From positions 34,442,072-34,506,071 of the forward strand of contig NC_052614.1 in assembly GCF_016545825.1 (NCBI RefSeq): 64,000 nt of DNA, in the 5' to 3' direction. This document shows positions 23,056 to 34,713 of this stretch, in pieces. The position numbers and the translations under genes are program-made. Positions within the stretch are counted from its first letter, which is position 1. Every line of letters starts with the position of its first letter. The notes under the pieces are model-generated. The model saw only the letters and a list, made by a program, of their open reading frames with translations. It searched no databases and was not told where the DNA came from. The stretch is from Eucalyptus grandis (taxonomy: Eukaryota; Streptophyta; Magnoliopsida; Myrtales; Myrtaceae).

Positions 23056-26000
23056 TCACACATTCCCACCGTCTGAGCTACTGCAGGCTTGATTCGGAAG
23101 GGTGGTGTTTCCAAAATCCCCATCCAAGCTCATCTGTTGAACTTCTTGAGGGGACAGAATCTTAATACAGCGAACACAGTTCACGAAGTCCCTGGATCAG
23201 AGAAGAAAACCAAACGTCAGTAACTGGAATTGTTGAGAGGAGGAACTCATATTTGAGACTTGGCACTAAGCAATTTAAAGATGCTAATGATGCACTTGTC
23301 AGGACAAAGCACTTCCTACAGCTTGTTTTCTTATATGTAAGAACAATCAGCCAATGCAATTAATTTCAACAATCAAAGTTAAACATCCTGAATTGAGGAA
23401 CTAACCCATAATTAAACAAAAATAATGTCACAAAGATGGTTTTTTTTTTTTTTTTTTAAAAAAACATAGCACCAGAAAAAAGGAATAAAATGCAGAGAGA
23501 AAATTGGGACATAACAGTATAAACTACAGAAGGGAAAACTGAAGAACTTACTCCCAAGGGTCATCTCCAACTAGCAACACATCATTCTCATGATCAACAT
23601 ACACTAGTTTCCAGCCTACTTTTTGTCCATCTTCCAACTGTCCCTCTATGCCAAATCTACGAGCCAGGTCCTGTTTGAGCTCGTCATAACCTGAATATCG
23701 GGTTATATCAACGGATCTCCCAACAGCTCCACGTTTGTAAACCTTCACAGAAATATTGATAATATTAAGTAGTTTGAACAGAAAAAATTTCTAATGAGCA
23801 AGCATTTTCTTTTATTTCTAACCAACCTTGGTAAATGTCCGCATACGCTGAAACTGAGGAGCTGCAGGTCCCCATGGACCTCTGCTCACTAATGTACTTT
23901 CATTTAGTGCAGATTCCATCAAGTTAAATGCCACGTCCGAGACTCCAAAAGACTGAGAAACCATTGAAGATGAGAGCTGCTGGGGTTCTTTGTTGTCGTA
24001 ATCAGCAAGTATGCCAGCAGAAGGAACATCATTGGCAAAACCTTTGCCCAATCCAACCATACCCTTTCCAAACATAGAGTCAGAATTCACAGGAATTCCA
24101 GCCTGTACATCAGCATTAGAACTAAAAGGAACACTACTTCTAATGTCAGCCTGAACCTCTCTATCCTGACTTGTGTCTCTGAACAACATTGACTGCTGAT
24201 TGTAGGAGACTGAGCTGTTATTTTGCTGAATATGGGCATCGCTCTGAGAAAGGCAAACTGAAGTGGTTGAAGATGATGCATCTAAATAATCTGTTTGTGT
24301 TGTTGCCCCATTCAGGTATGTCTGAGCAGAGAAAAATCCTTGGTTTTGGCCCTTTGATACATCCAGAGAAGGCTTTACATCAGGCTTTGGTTGGAAGTCT
24401 TTCATCATGTTATTACCATTAGACCCAATGGTTTCCAATGCACTGGGATTCCAGAAAGTGGCAGTTGACTGTGACATGTCCTCGCTAATAGATGCACTCC
24501 GGTGAGGCCTACCATTCATCATTGACTGGACAATATTTGCACAATTTTGTCCAGATGCTGAAGCTGAACAAGGCATATCATCTGTAGTTACAGATGGCCC
24601 ACCTGCGGCAGCTCCAGTCAGCATACTGGCAGAAGCAGAAGCATGACTTGTTGAAATTTGTGGGAGTCCCATATGCCCTACCATTTCAGGCAGCAGCCCT
24701 GATTGCTCTTGCTGGAATTTTGGCTGCTGAGACAGATTAGAGAACCGCACATTCAGTTGACTATTATTCTTTTGAATTTGCTGGGGGATAATATTTGGCT
24801 GACTAAATGAGTTTGCGGTGCTTTGAGGCATTTCCAGCATTTGGCTTGTTACCATGGACTTAGAAAAGCTTTGAGAGACATCTGGATGTTGTCTCTGCTC
24901 TTGAAGTTGTTGAGGATGAGTTGGTTGCTGTAATGCTGACTGTTGTGCCAAAAGTGACTGTTGCTGCTGCTGCTGCTGCTGAAGCTTCTGTATCATTTGT
25001 AGCTGAATCTGGTTGTCAGGCATTGGTAACTGTGAGCTTGATTGATCTGGCATCTGTGAGTTCAATGCACTCTGCTGTTGATTCTGACCCATAATCTGTT
25101 GCTGCTGTGGCTGATGTAAATTTTGAGGCAGGCTTCTATGAAATGGTTGATTTTGATTCAAGGATTGCTGTGGGAGCAGGGTACTAGATTGGATCAGAGA
25201 TTGGGACTGGAGAACTTGGGCCTGAACTTGGGTCGAAGGCAGAGTATGATTAATCAAACTTTGCCTCGATTGTTGACTAATATCGGTCAACTGTTGCTGC
25301 GGCTGTACGATGTTGGATAGTGGATTCAACGTGGAAGGGAGCTTGGTTAGCTGATCAAGCTGTTGTGCTTGTTGGGGTGGTCTCTGGGTATTGAACTGTA
25401 AATTGTTCAATTGAGCCATTTGTGGCGCTGAAAACCCTAGTTGACGCGAGGGATCTGTTCCAGAAAGATTTTGTAGAACAGAGTTGGATAAGTTGGGCAT
25501 GTAATTTGACTGTATCGAGTTTGCAAAGGAAGGACTTTGCTGCATGCTCATCCAATGCATGAAGCCAAGGCCAGAGAGAGCAGGGGGATCCTTCATACTA
25601 AGGTCATCGACAAGCCATGGCATTGTTGTCCTCTTAAACAGGCTGTCTAAATCTGATAAGTCATCATCTGCAAAAGGAAATGGAAAAGGTAAGAACATCA
25701 TCAGCTGGAAGTCCATCATCTTATCCTTTAAAAAGACAATCTTACGATGAGATGTAGAAAAAGTTTACTTTTAGTTCAAAGATCTCATTTACTGTCAGAT
25801 TTTCATAGAACTATGTGTTCAAGATTCCATTCATCAGTAGGATTATGATCTTGCAGCAGCAATCGGCTCTCCACTAGAGATAATATATCAGGACGTATTC
25901 ATCTGGCTTTTCTTTTGCTAGTAGGATAGTTAAGATTAGGGAATTTACTATGTAACCTCTGGCTACAGGCAAGGGAGAACTACAATAAACAAAGGCATGA

Positions 26001-29000
26001 CAGGGCATCAATATCTACAAGACTGGTCTAGGCAAGAAATAAGCAGGGGAAAAGCTTCTGTATTAAATTCCCCTGATACTACACAAAATTCCATCAGAAT
26101 AGATTTGATTCGGTTTTATTGGTTTTTACCAGGCATCCCCGGTTGTCTTGGACGCTTGGATCTGAAGAATGGGGGAGGGCAGATAAAAAATGGAGCAGTC
26201 ACAGGTTCAATTTCCCAACTAGAGACACGTGTACGCTTTTCCCCAGCAGTTGATTCATCCCAACCAACCTATCAAAGTATTTAGGACCAAGAAACATTCA
26301 AATTAGAAATCATCTTTTCATACTAGGAGGCACAAGTCTTTTAAAAGAGGAAAATTTTTTTGGAGCATGACAATTGATACCTGCAAATTGCGCCACTGGG
26401 AGTCTTTCCATCTAACAGGATCAATATCGCTCATACCTGTTATGGTACCCATAAACCTGCAGATCAGATGCCAACATATTATAATCTGAAAACTGGAACC
26501 TAAGCCAAACATTAAGTGATTACTCTCAAGTGCAAGCTAATTCTAAATTTTCTGAAAGAGTCAGTCAATTGCTTCATTTTTAACTTTTTAAGGAAGGGGA
26601 TTATCAAAAATTTTAGTGGCTGAAGCTACAGTTTAAGTGGCTGAGTTGCATACTTCTTTGCTATGTTTAGCGGTGGTACACAAGAAAACTCCAAAACTTG
26701 AGCCATATCATGTATTCAATAAATTTATAAGCAAAGATAAGTGAAAGGCGTAGCCGCATACCAAAATAGAATCAGAGATCAACTCAAGTTTCCTTGTTAT
26801 GTGGATAATCATCTTGGCCATAACTCAATAGTTTCTACTCACTAATATATAACATTGATAAGGATACTCACAAGTTACAAAGACTAAAAAGTACCTTCTT
26901 GTTCCCGAGTCTTCAGTTTCAAACATCATGCGAAATCGCATACCAAGTGATATTTGGTTGCTGTAAACTGCCTTGTAGTATTTGGCCAAAGGGATAACAA
27001 ACTCTGATGGGCTAGCCCTGAGTGCAAAACAACTTTTAGGAGTACTATCAAAATAGTACTCCGGCAAAGTGAAGCTGGATTGAGCCACGAGGGGAAAAAA
27101 AAATAGAGACTGACCTTGGATTGTAAAACACAGTGAAGGGGCTATTATTTGCAGCAGCATGAGCAGCTGCAGCTAGGATGCCAATATGCATGCTATCACT
27201 TGACAATACTGATGAGGATAGATTAGTTGGTTGCCGGTTAGCACGTCTAATGCCCAAGAGCAGCTGTTGTTTATCATCCCTACTCACAAGTAATTAGCAC
27301 AAGTAATTAGCACGAGTTAGCAGAACAATTTTTCCCTAGATTAGCAGATCCATCTATTCATGCAAGCAAGGATGACACAAACAGAAATACATCTTTTCCT
27401 CTGAGAAATAATGCTAGAATATCATCGATAAATCTTTACCTAATAAAAAGAACCGAGTCGCCTGCAAAGAGCCTTTTTCCACTAACAAACAAGCTCCATC
27501 CCGTTGTAAGGAGGTGGCGCTTTGGTTGCCCTGTGATGAGAGTTTACTGGGGTTTTGCGTCACATACAGCCAAAAGACCAAAAAAGAAGAGCAACAGCAA
27601 TTGGGAAAGCTCACCACAGCTCTATGAATGAGCTAAAAGAGCATCATGAGGACATACCACGGTAGATATGGCGAAAGTTCCACATAGTGTCATGCAAATC
27701 TCTTGCCATGAGTTCTTGAGCAGGTGGTTGCATAGAGAAATCCTAACAAGGTATCAAGTTCTTTATATTTAAATAGTGACCAAAAAAATAAGTCCATACC
27801 CTTTGAACAAAAGTAGAGAAACAATTCTTCTGATTCAAATGCAAGGAATAGCTACTCACAAGAGGAGGGAAAATCTTCTCTGCTGCACGACGAGGCACAG
27901 AGAAACCTCCATGGGTGCTTGTATCACTTGCAGTCAATGTTTTACAGAAAAAGTCTGGTTGCGGCTTAGTGGTTTTAAGTGCAAGATCCGACCTCAACAA
28001 AGCCTCCTTGTCGAACTGCAAAGAATCAACTTCAATTTGAGTGGGGCGCTAAAAAAATTCTCAATCTTTTATATCTACTATACTAGGCAGGTGCAATGTA
28101 ACGCTGAGCCTTACTGAAGGAACAGGTTGTAGAGTCATCTGAGCAAATACTTCATCAGTTTCTGGATCTGCCTAAAGCATGAAAAGGAAAAATCACCACA
28201 ATTAATTAATGCATGGGTAGCACTAGATACTCTTGCAGGCTAAAAAAAATCAGGTCAAAGAAAAGCAGACGCACATGCAATGTAACACTGTGAAGTAGGC
28301 ATAGCAGCTTGGAGGGAAGATTTGGGTAGTTTGGCACTTGAGCGTCCACATCTTTCTTCATAGATGCTGCAACCTGAAGCAACAAAACTGCATTGGAGAT
28401 CGGGCGGATGGCTCTCTACAGAACATAATAGCCGCAATAAAGGTGCACTGGTACCAATCATCAGTTCTATTAAAAGTCATATCTGGTTGGACATTGAGAT
28501 TGGTTTACAAAGTGATGCAGTAGACTTCTACCAAGCACTTGTATGAAACTCACTTGTTTAAAATTCTTGGTCTAAGTGTGCCATGTTAGTTGGTAGACCA
28601 ACTTTTGTAAAGCATTGTTAACATCCCTAGCATTACCCAATCAAAAGAAGAGGAATTAACACAACAAGCTACTCTACTCAAGATAGACCCTTTCAAAATT
28701 GTCAAAACCTCAACTTTGGTGCGTGACTCTAGTTGAATTAAGCTTTCTTTCATGCTAGAGGTTGACAAAAAGAACTGGACAAAAGAAGATAGACTTGAGA
28801 CAGATAAAGCCAATCAAGACGCCTATCCAACTTAATTATGCTGTGACTGAAGGCGCCTTTCCTACTCCATTACAAGCTTTTTAGCCAAAACAGAACTTCA
28901 TTTTAAGTCTGCAATATTAAATATAAACTTAAAGCTAGTCAGAGACTTTGTATTCATGCAATATCGACCATTCAACTGGATTCAAAACCCATTTGAGTCA

Positions 29001-29909
29001 AGAACCAGCTAGCCTGGATCAACTAGCATTGATCATCACAGAACGAGCACTCTATTTGAGCAGTTTAAAGATACAGATCAGATGGATTAACAGCTAGAAC
29101 AGATTCACAAGTAATTCAGTGACAAGGGTTAATAGTTGTTAAAAACTCAAAGAAGCTGGTTTCTGCAAAAAGCAGCTCAACCTGATTAACAAACCATGTT
29201 CCTTTCGTCCTTTTTCTTCTGTTTTCCAATCAATTTCCCATTTTTTGCTGGCTATGAGCATCTTGGCTAAGTTGAATTACCACATGAAGGGAAGTCACGA
29301 AAGCCATAAAGATCAGCACACACAAGGCCAATTAGACATCTATTCTCGACGAATCGGTCTGTCTTATTGATGCAACCACATGTCTAATGAACCAAAAGGT
29401 GGCAATCCCAACTGGGAAATTTCAGATTTGAGTGTGATCAATCAGATTATTACAATGCAAAAGAAGTCTAAACTATATAGATGGAACAACCAAAGAACAT
29501 GAAATAAGGAGAAAACAACAAAAGGACAGAGGGACGGACAGAGGGGAAAACCTGTTCGCTATGGCCTTGAGGGAAGTAGACGACGTGGGTCCCAGCCGGC
29601 GGCAAGTTCACTAGCGGCCCGGCGCACGCTTGCCACAGCTCCGGATTTATCACGCTCTTCTTCTCGCCTCCGCCTGCCGCCACGTGTCACCATTGATCTC
29701 TCAGATCGCATTCTCGTTTTCCGTCACTTTCCCGAGGTTTCCCGAGAAAGTGAACGGGATCCGCCGGACAGAAAACAAAGTCAAAGTTGCCAATCTCGAC
29801 ACCGGAAGCTCCGTCGAGAGAGAGAGAGAGAGAGAGAGAGAGTACCTTCGCACGGACTGGCGGTGGCGGTTGCCGACGGAGCACCGGCGCCGCTCGCCGG
29901 CATCTTCAT
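23056..29909 (-). CDS. ARF19: Auxin response factor, ARF7/ARF19 class, complete
   Basis: Transcription factor binding auxin response elements and activating auxin genes in the nucleus until bound by Aux/IAA repressors. Fourteen coding exons, all GT-AG and phase-consistent: 29846-29909, 29552-29673, 28275-28373, 28115-28171, 27860-28015, 27658-27742, 27440-27530, 27115-27279, 26895-27017, 26381-26456, 26130-26268, 23827-25667, 23552-23742, 23056-23191; 1114 residues (Arabidopsis ARF19 is about 1086). The B3 domain is about 136-235 ([20 protein letters not shown]), Auxin_resp about 256-350, and the Q-rich activating region about 490-650 with eight Q at 622-629. PB1 is about 1007-1090, with the invariant Lys ([12 protein letters not shown]) and the acidic OPCA face ([18 protein letters not shown]), so both oligomerisation faces are kept. 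ATG 29909 is chosen because MKMP matches the family start and splices to give E-G-(GG)-EKKS. An alternative acceptor at 29668 removes two Gly (1112 residues). Choice between paralogues ARF7 and ARF19 is by overall resemblance only. Confidence 0.93.
29816..29842. repeat. (GA)n tract, ARF first intron
   Basis: 27 bases of perfect GA on the plus strand, CT on the coding strand, immediately after the first donor site. CT tracts are common near plant gene starts. Confidence 0.9.
29846..29909 (-). other. Cryptic first coding exon of the ARF gene
   Basis: It encodes 21 residues starting [14 protein letters not shown] and ends GAAG with donor GTACTC. Joined to the acceptor at 29674 (exon from 29673) or 29668 (exon from 29667), the frame enters [14 protein letters not shown] without a stop. 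The downstream exon itself has no in-frame ATG and an in-frame TGA at 29687-29689, so it needs this upstream exon. The ATG context has G at -3. The 172-178-bp intron starts with the CT repeat. Confidence 0.8.
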
Positions 29910-29970
29910 CGCTTGCTTCCGACGACCCTTCTCCCCTTTATCACCTGGGGGCGGACGGAAACCGGACCGC

Positions 29971-29997
29971 CTAGCGATAGCTCGATGCCCGCTTCAT
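29971..29997 (-). promoter_or_regulatory. Upstream ORF of 8 codons in the ARF leader
   Basis: ATG at 29997 opens MKRASSYR then TAG at 29971-29973, 62 bases before the main ATG. Upstream ORFs that damp translation are known in several ARF mRNAs. The effect of this one is inferred. It is valid only if the transcript starts above 29997. Confidence 0.45.
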
Positions 29998-30599
29998 ATT
30001 CCAATCCTCGATCACCTCCGGCGAGAGCACAATCCCGGCGACGGCAACACTTCAGCCGGCCGTAAAGCGAGTATTTTTCTGCCCTCCGCCCACTTTCACA
30101 AGCGTCGTATGTCGTAAGGGAGAAAACAAAACGGAGAGGTAAAGTTTCCGAGGCACGCTCGCGTCAAGCTTGACGATCAGGCGAGAGAAAACTTGCCGCA
30201 AAAAAAAAAAAAAAAATTCACGGGAAAGCGACGGCGGAACAGTGAAAAGGAAAGAGAGAAAAGGCTTGAGGAATAAAGGAATCGAAGCTCCGCGTGAAAG
30301 AGAGCCACCGGAAGGAGGCAGAGACCCAGACGCAGCCGCAGCCGCAGCCGCAGCCGCAGCCGCAGCTCGGAGGAGGAAGAAAAAGAAGGAAGGCCGAAGG
30401 GCCACGTCGACCAGCCGGCGGCGAGGAAACTCAGGCGGGGGGGTCAGCCGGAGACGGCCCAGCCGGCGAAGGAGCCGACAGCTTCACTACCCCGGATAGA
30501 GGGAGAGAGAAGGTTGCGGAATGTTGAGCTCCCCCCGGGGACCGAACGCCGAAGCTTTGCCCCTATCTTTCCCTACACCGCCCAGACAAGCCACCACCC

Positions 30600-30625
30600 C
30601 TCTCTCTCTCTCTCTCTCTCTCTCT
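30600..30625. repeat. (CT)n tract, ARF promoter
   Basis: 26 bases of alternating CT on the plus strand. Confidence 0.9.
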
Positions 30626-30700
30626 AGGAACAGTTTGAGAACATGACGATCATGATTAAAGATTAAACTCCCTCTCTCTATCTTTCTCTCTCTTCTGTCT

Positions 30701-31210
30701 GGGTGGTGCGTCCTTGAAAATGGCAAAGACGGCTTTTTTTAACCGGGGGATCGGCGATTGGACGGTTGAGTTGACCAGCCGGGGGTGGGGGGGAGAGGGG
30801 AGGAGATTTAAAAGGGAACACGAACGAAAAAGGAGGAAAAAGTGCTGAGGCGGGGTTAATTAATTTCACTTCCCCACTTCCCTTCCCACTTCCCACTTCC
30901 CACTTCCCTTAACTTAACCATGGTTTGTTGTGAGCCGGGGAGGGGGGTTCGCTTGATTTAGCAGTCATCCCATGTTGTAATAAAATTAAGTGGGCGTGGT
31001 GGGCCCCTCAGCCCCCCCCGGGTTTATCGCGGTTCCGTATTTGCCCTCCCCTTGGGCCCATATTTCGATTCCCCACGAACCACACCGCCGCCCCCACAAA
31101 AAATAAAAACCCAAAAAAAAACCTTCGCAGCCAGAACGAGGGTGATGGAACACGTGCTTCGTTGACCGCTGTTGACCCTGGTATGAGCTCCCCCGCACGG
31201 CGCACGCTCA
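30701..31210 (-). promoter_or_regulatory. ARF upstream promoter
   Basis: A TATA-like TTTTAAAT (minus strand, 30806-30813) lies in purine-rich DNA. A G-box CACGTG is at 31151-31156. The sequence stays GC-rich up to about 31200 and becomes AT-rich beyond, marking the edge of the gene island. No canonical TGTCTC auxin element was noted. Confidence 0.4.
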
Positions 31211-33590
31211 TTGCAATTGAATCCTTTTCTATTTTATTTTTGTTTTATTTGGAATCTAGGCCCTCCGAATGAGATGAGTTAGATTGAGTTTGGATCAAAT
31301 TGAAAATTTTCGTCTGACCTACATTGATTATTTGACCCATTTTGATAAAAAAAAAAAAATCTAGAGATATATGCTTTATCCAACATGACTCATATAATTA
31401 AAACACTTTCAATTTTAATCAAATTTAGAAAATTTATATCTAAACTAAGGTGAAAGTACAAAATGAGCCAGCATAAGGTCACATGAGAGTGATAGATTAG
31501 GTTTGGTAAGTTATAAACTTATTTAATACAAATATTATTTTAGGTTTTACCATTCAAACTTATTTATTAAATATAACTAACCTATATAACAACTCATTTC
31601 CTTGAATATGGGTTAAGAATTGGGTTCATGACTCATTTTGACAAGGCTATTGTAATCTGAATGAGAATAATCGATCAATATTAAAGAACCTTTATGAGTG
31701 TCGTGAAATATTTAATTTGAACCATAATTGCTCCTCATCACCATTTGTGACTCAAATGTTCAAAGTTGGCTAGCTCATCACCTTGGGCCTCAAGATGCAA
31801 GTAGCTAATAGCCTCCTCAGGTGGGGTATCTCACGATCAAGCGACGCAGCACGAGCTGTTAGAAGACCCACCCACAACGTGAATCAACTTGTAATCTCGT
31901 AGATGACAAGTGATCCATTTATCATTAGGCCAACCACCTAGGTGATTTACTATACATGCTTTGAATTAATAGGCAGGCAGGCCTAAAAAAAAAAAAAAAG
32001 GAAAATTGAAAGTAGGGATGGGAGCACATCCTACAAGAAGCCCTTCGGGGATATGAACGGCAATATTATTCTGTCAAAATACAAACAATAATTTTATTAA
32101 GCTCATTTTGGTGGAAATTTTAATTTACACATTCCACAATAGACGATTGATACGTGCAAGAATTTGACTAAAAAACTAACTTTAAGCTCACATGTTACGT
32201 ATCCAAATAATGTATAATGAAAGGTTAGAATTTTCTGCTTCTTCTATCTCATAATTAAGATAGAAAAATGTTAAAAATTTGTATAGGTAATGGATCTAAT
32301 AAAACAAACACAAGTACACATACTCTCTTAAATTTTTCTAGAAAAAAATGTTCAATTGAAACAAGGTGAGCTCCTGAGAGTGGTCTTCAATGCTTTTTAT
32401 CTTTATGTATATGATTAGTACCGTGCTCGGGGTGATATTTGAATAAGGTCGAGTCACGTGGCATGGTGAACATGCAAATTTTACCTAGTAATTTAACCAT
32501 CATAGTCAAATAGCACATCATCTTCAACATTTCCTTTTTTAAGGATTACATAGTGTAAAACCTGGAAAATAGGCAAATCACAAGTCTCCAGCTAAATACT
32601 GTCTCAATAAACCTTGATCCACGTAAAATCTCATGTAGTGTTGGTAAGTCAAACGAGACCTAAGTGCACATGTAAACGAAGTCGTCAAACGAAACCTAAA
32701 GATCTTAAGTTCAAGGGTTTTGGTCACTCATAAAATGGATTAACACCCCCACAATGCTCTTTCAGTATTGTGGCCCCACATTTGGTTAAATCTTAAATCA
32801 TTCATCATATAATTTCATACGTACCCATAAAAATTTGTTTTAAAATAATATCGGCAATGCACTTATTCTATGACATTATTGATTGATAAAAGTGTTCTCG
32901 TGTGCAAGGCGTGCCTCCATTATGAGGGCAGATGCACATAGACACCTCGAATTTTACACTCCCATCAGGATATAACTTTTACTTGTTCAAATAATAAGCA
33001 ATACTAGAAATAAAAATGTATTTCTAAATAGAAAAATATGTATTCTTAAAATTATATGGATAGTTTCTACGGTGCATAAGCCTCCCTGGAGGTAAGAGTC
33101 GTGAAATTTTCCTTAGGCAAGACGAAGACATTTTTTTGGAAATCCTTCACTGACGGAGGATTAACCAAAGTTTGATTAATGAGATACGAGACTCGGAACA
33201 TGTTTCCACTATTAAAAGCAGGCCACATTGGTCAAAACAAATCTTTTGGTATTCATTTTGCCACTCAAATCTGACAGTCAATTTACAGCTCTATTGGATT
33301 GTCCTCTTGTTTCTCGTGGTATCGGGAAGTGAAACTGAAATCGGAATGATCCTTGGGTTGGAATTCTTCCTGCTCATAAATGAAGTCGCAAGTCCGCCAT
33401 TTTTCGCGAGCGTGGCAAATGAGAAAGCACGGCACGCGATTGGTCTAAAGGTGGACTCGTTCTCATTTCGGACGGGCCATTGTTAAGGCACCCGATGAAG
33501 GTAAGAAAAACAGTGCTGCATGGAAGCAAAGACAAGCGTCGGAGGCATCCAAAGAACAAAGGGAGAAATAAAAGAAAGCTCCTTTTGGTA
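31211..33590. other. AT-rich intergenic
   Basis: No gene, transposon end or RNA gene could be supported. ORFs such as 33172-33486 lack recognisable motifs and carry intergenic composition. Confidence 0.5.
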
Positions 33591-33599
33591 GATAAATAA

Positions 33600-33832
33600 G
33601 TGAAATTTAGGTTTCATTTATTTTGTGAAAAATAAATGACTTAAAAAGATTTAAAAAATTATCGCTTTAAAATAATTAGTAAACGAAAAATATTTTTGTT
33701 ACTGACAATAATTTATATATAAATATTTTTATAGATGATAAAATTATCATTTGTTCATTCATTTCTTTGAGCATATATGTGATTTTTTTTTTTTTTAAAA
33801 GATATTTTTAAAATCATCATTTTTTGTGAAAC
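33600..33832 (+). mobile_element. AT-rich MITE-like element, copy 1
   Basis: About 230 bp bounded by TTTCATTTATTTTGTGAAA and TTTTTTGTGAAAC. The core AAAATAATTAGT..A(C/G)..AAAAAATATTTTT..T, ATAATTTATAT..AAATATTTT, TTCATTC and GATATTTTTAAAAT is shared with copies at 37230-37445 and, inverted, 38365-38585. No coding capacity. Confidence 0.6.
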
Positions 33833-34235
33833 TAGCGGAGGTTGGACTTTTCAAAGCAACATGGATGGTCCTTTGACTTACTCGCGTCGTATGCGTGTAG
33901 CTTTTGATCCTCTGTGGAGAATCCCCTTCATTTAATGAGCCCTAACCTGGCCTATCTCTGATAAGTCCATTCTAATTAGGAATCTTCTTTAATCAAGAAA
34001 GCTTACTTGAGATGTCATGGAAGGAAAAGTTGACTACTAGTTTTGCAAACCTGTCGCAGTAATGTTTATGGGTGTGCATGTCAATTTTTAGCCTTTTTTA
34101 AATTCTTAGCGAAGAGGATCTTCCCCTTCATTCAAACCCATGGCCAAGCTCATGCTATGTCCCGTCTGCAAGTCCATTCAAATAGTAGCACCTTCACTAG
34201 AGTACTTATCGGGGAATTTAGGTAAATCTAGATTT

Positions 34236-34713
34236 ATTAAGCGCGCATAATAATCATTTTATTTCTCTATTTTTCTTTTTTTTGTTCCTAATGACAGGTT
34301 TAAAATAGAAATCCGTTTGTTAATATAGTTTCGTTTTTCTATTTTTAGAACAAATTTTTACTTTAGAAATATGTTTGGAATAAAATTAGAAATAATTTAC
34401 TTTTTTACTTTTCTATTTCTTGAACAAAAATGAAAAATAAAAAATCTTTGTCACTCACCCTCAATACTAACTAGTCGCCCACCTGTCGTCAAGTAGATGG
34501 CGCTAGCCGGCCGCCGCCTCCTGTCACCAATCACCCAGAAGAGAGAATTTTTGTGTTATTATTAAATGAATTTTTATTCGATGAGTAAAAATTTTGTATC
34601 GTTATCAAATGCATATTTTTGTTTAGAGACTCATTCGGAAATAGGCATAGAAAAATTAATTTCTAGCCAGAAATTAATTTCTGAAATAGAATTGTTATTA
34701 TTCACGCCCTTAG
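34236..34713. mobile_element. Non-autonomous TIR element, about 470 bp
   Basis: The left end GCGCGCATAATAATCATTTT matches the reverse complement of the right end, GCGTGAATAATAACAATTCT, at most positions. A TTA/TTA flank suggests a PIF/Harbinger-like 3-bp duplication, but that is weak. The interior has AT-rich arms and a GC-rich centre (GGCGCTAGCCGGCCGCCGCC). It resembles the element at 40712-41260 in layout and in 'TTTGGAATA.AA.TAGAAA' phrases. Confidence 0.5.

Larger units (their letters stand above)
29910..30700 (-). promoter_or_regulatory. ARF 5' leader and core promoter region
   Basis: GC-rich with simple repeats: poly(T) on the coding strand (30200-30216), six CGCAGC units (30331-30366) and a CT/GA tract at 30600-30625. 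Apart from the short uORF, the coding strand has no ATG between 29998 and 30641. That is what a long 5' UTR would look like. The start site is not determined. Confidence 0.5.

Noticed and set aside
23818..25719. Stand-alone 633-residue ORF as a separate protein
   Set aside because: Its first 17 residues are intron read-through. From 25667 it is the large middle exon of the ARF gene, in phase with exons on both sides.
29468..29683. ORF starting at 29683 as the ARF N-terminus
   Set aside because: The first codon is GTG, with TGA two codons upstream and no in-frame ATG. The upstream exon at 29846-29909 explains the start, and the tail past 29552 is intron.
29687..29884. 65-residue ORF just upstream of the ARF exon as a uORF
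   Set aside because: It opens with GTG, not ATG, and lies mostly in the first intron.
30052..30527. Ala- and Pro/Gln-rich ORFs on both strands at 30.0-30.5 kb
   Set aside because: They arise from the CGCAGC repeat and poly(A) run in the ARF leader.
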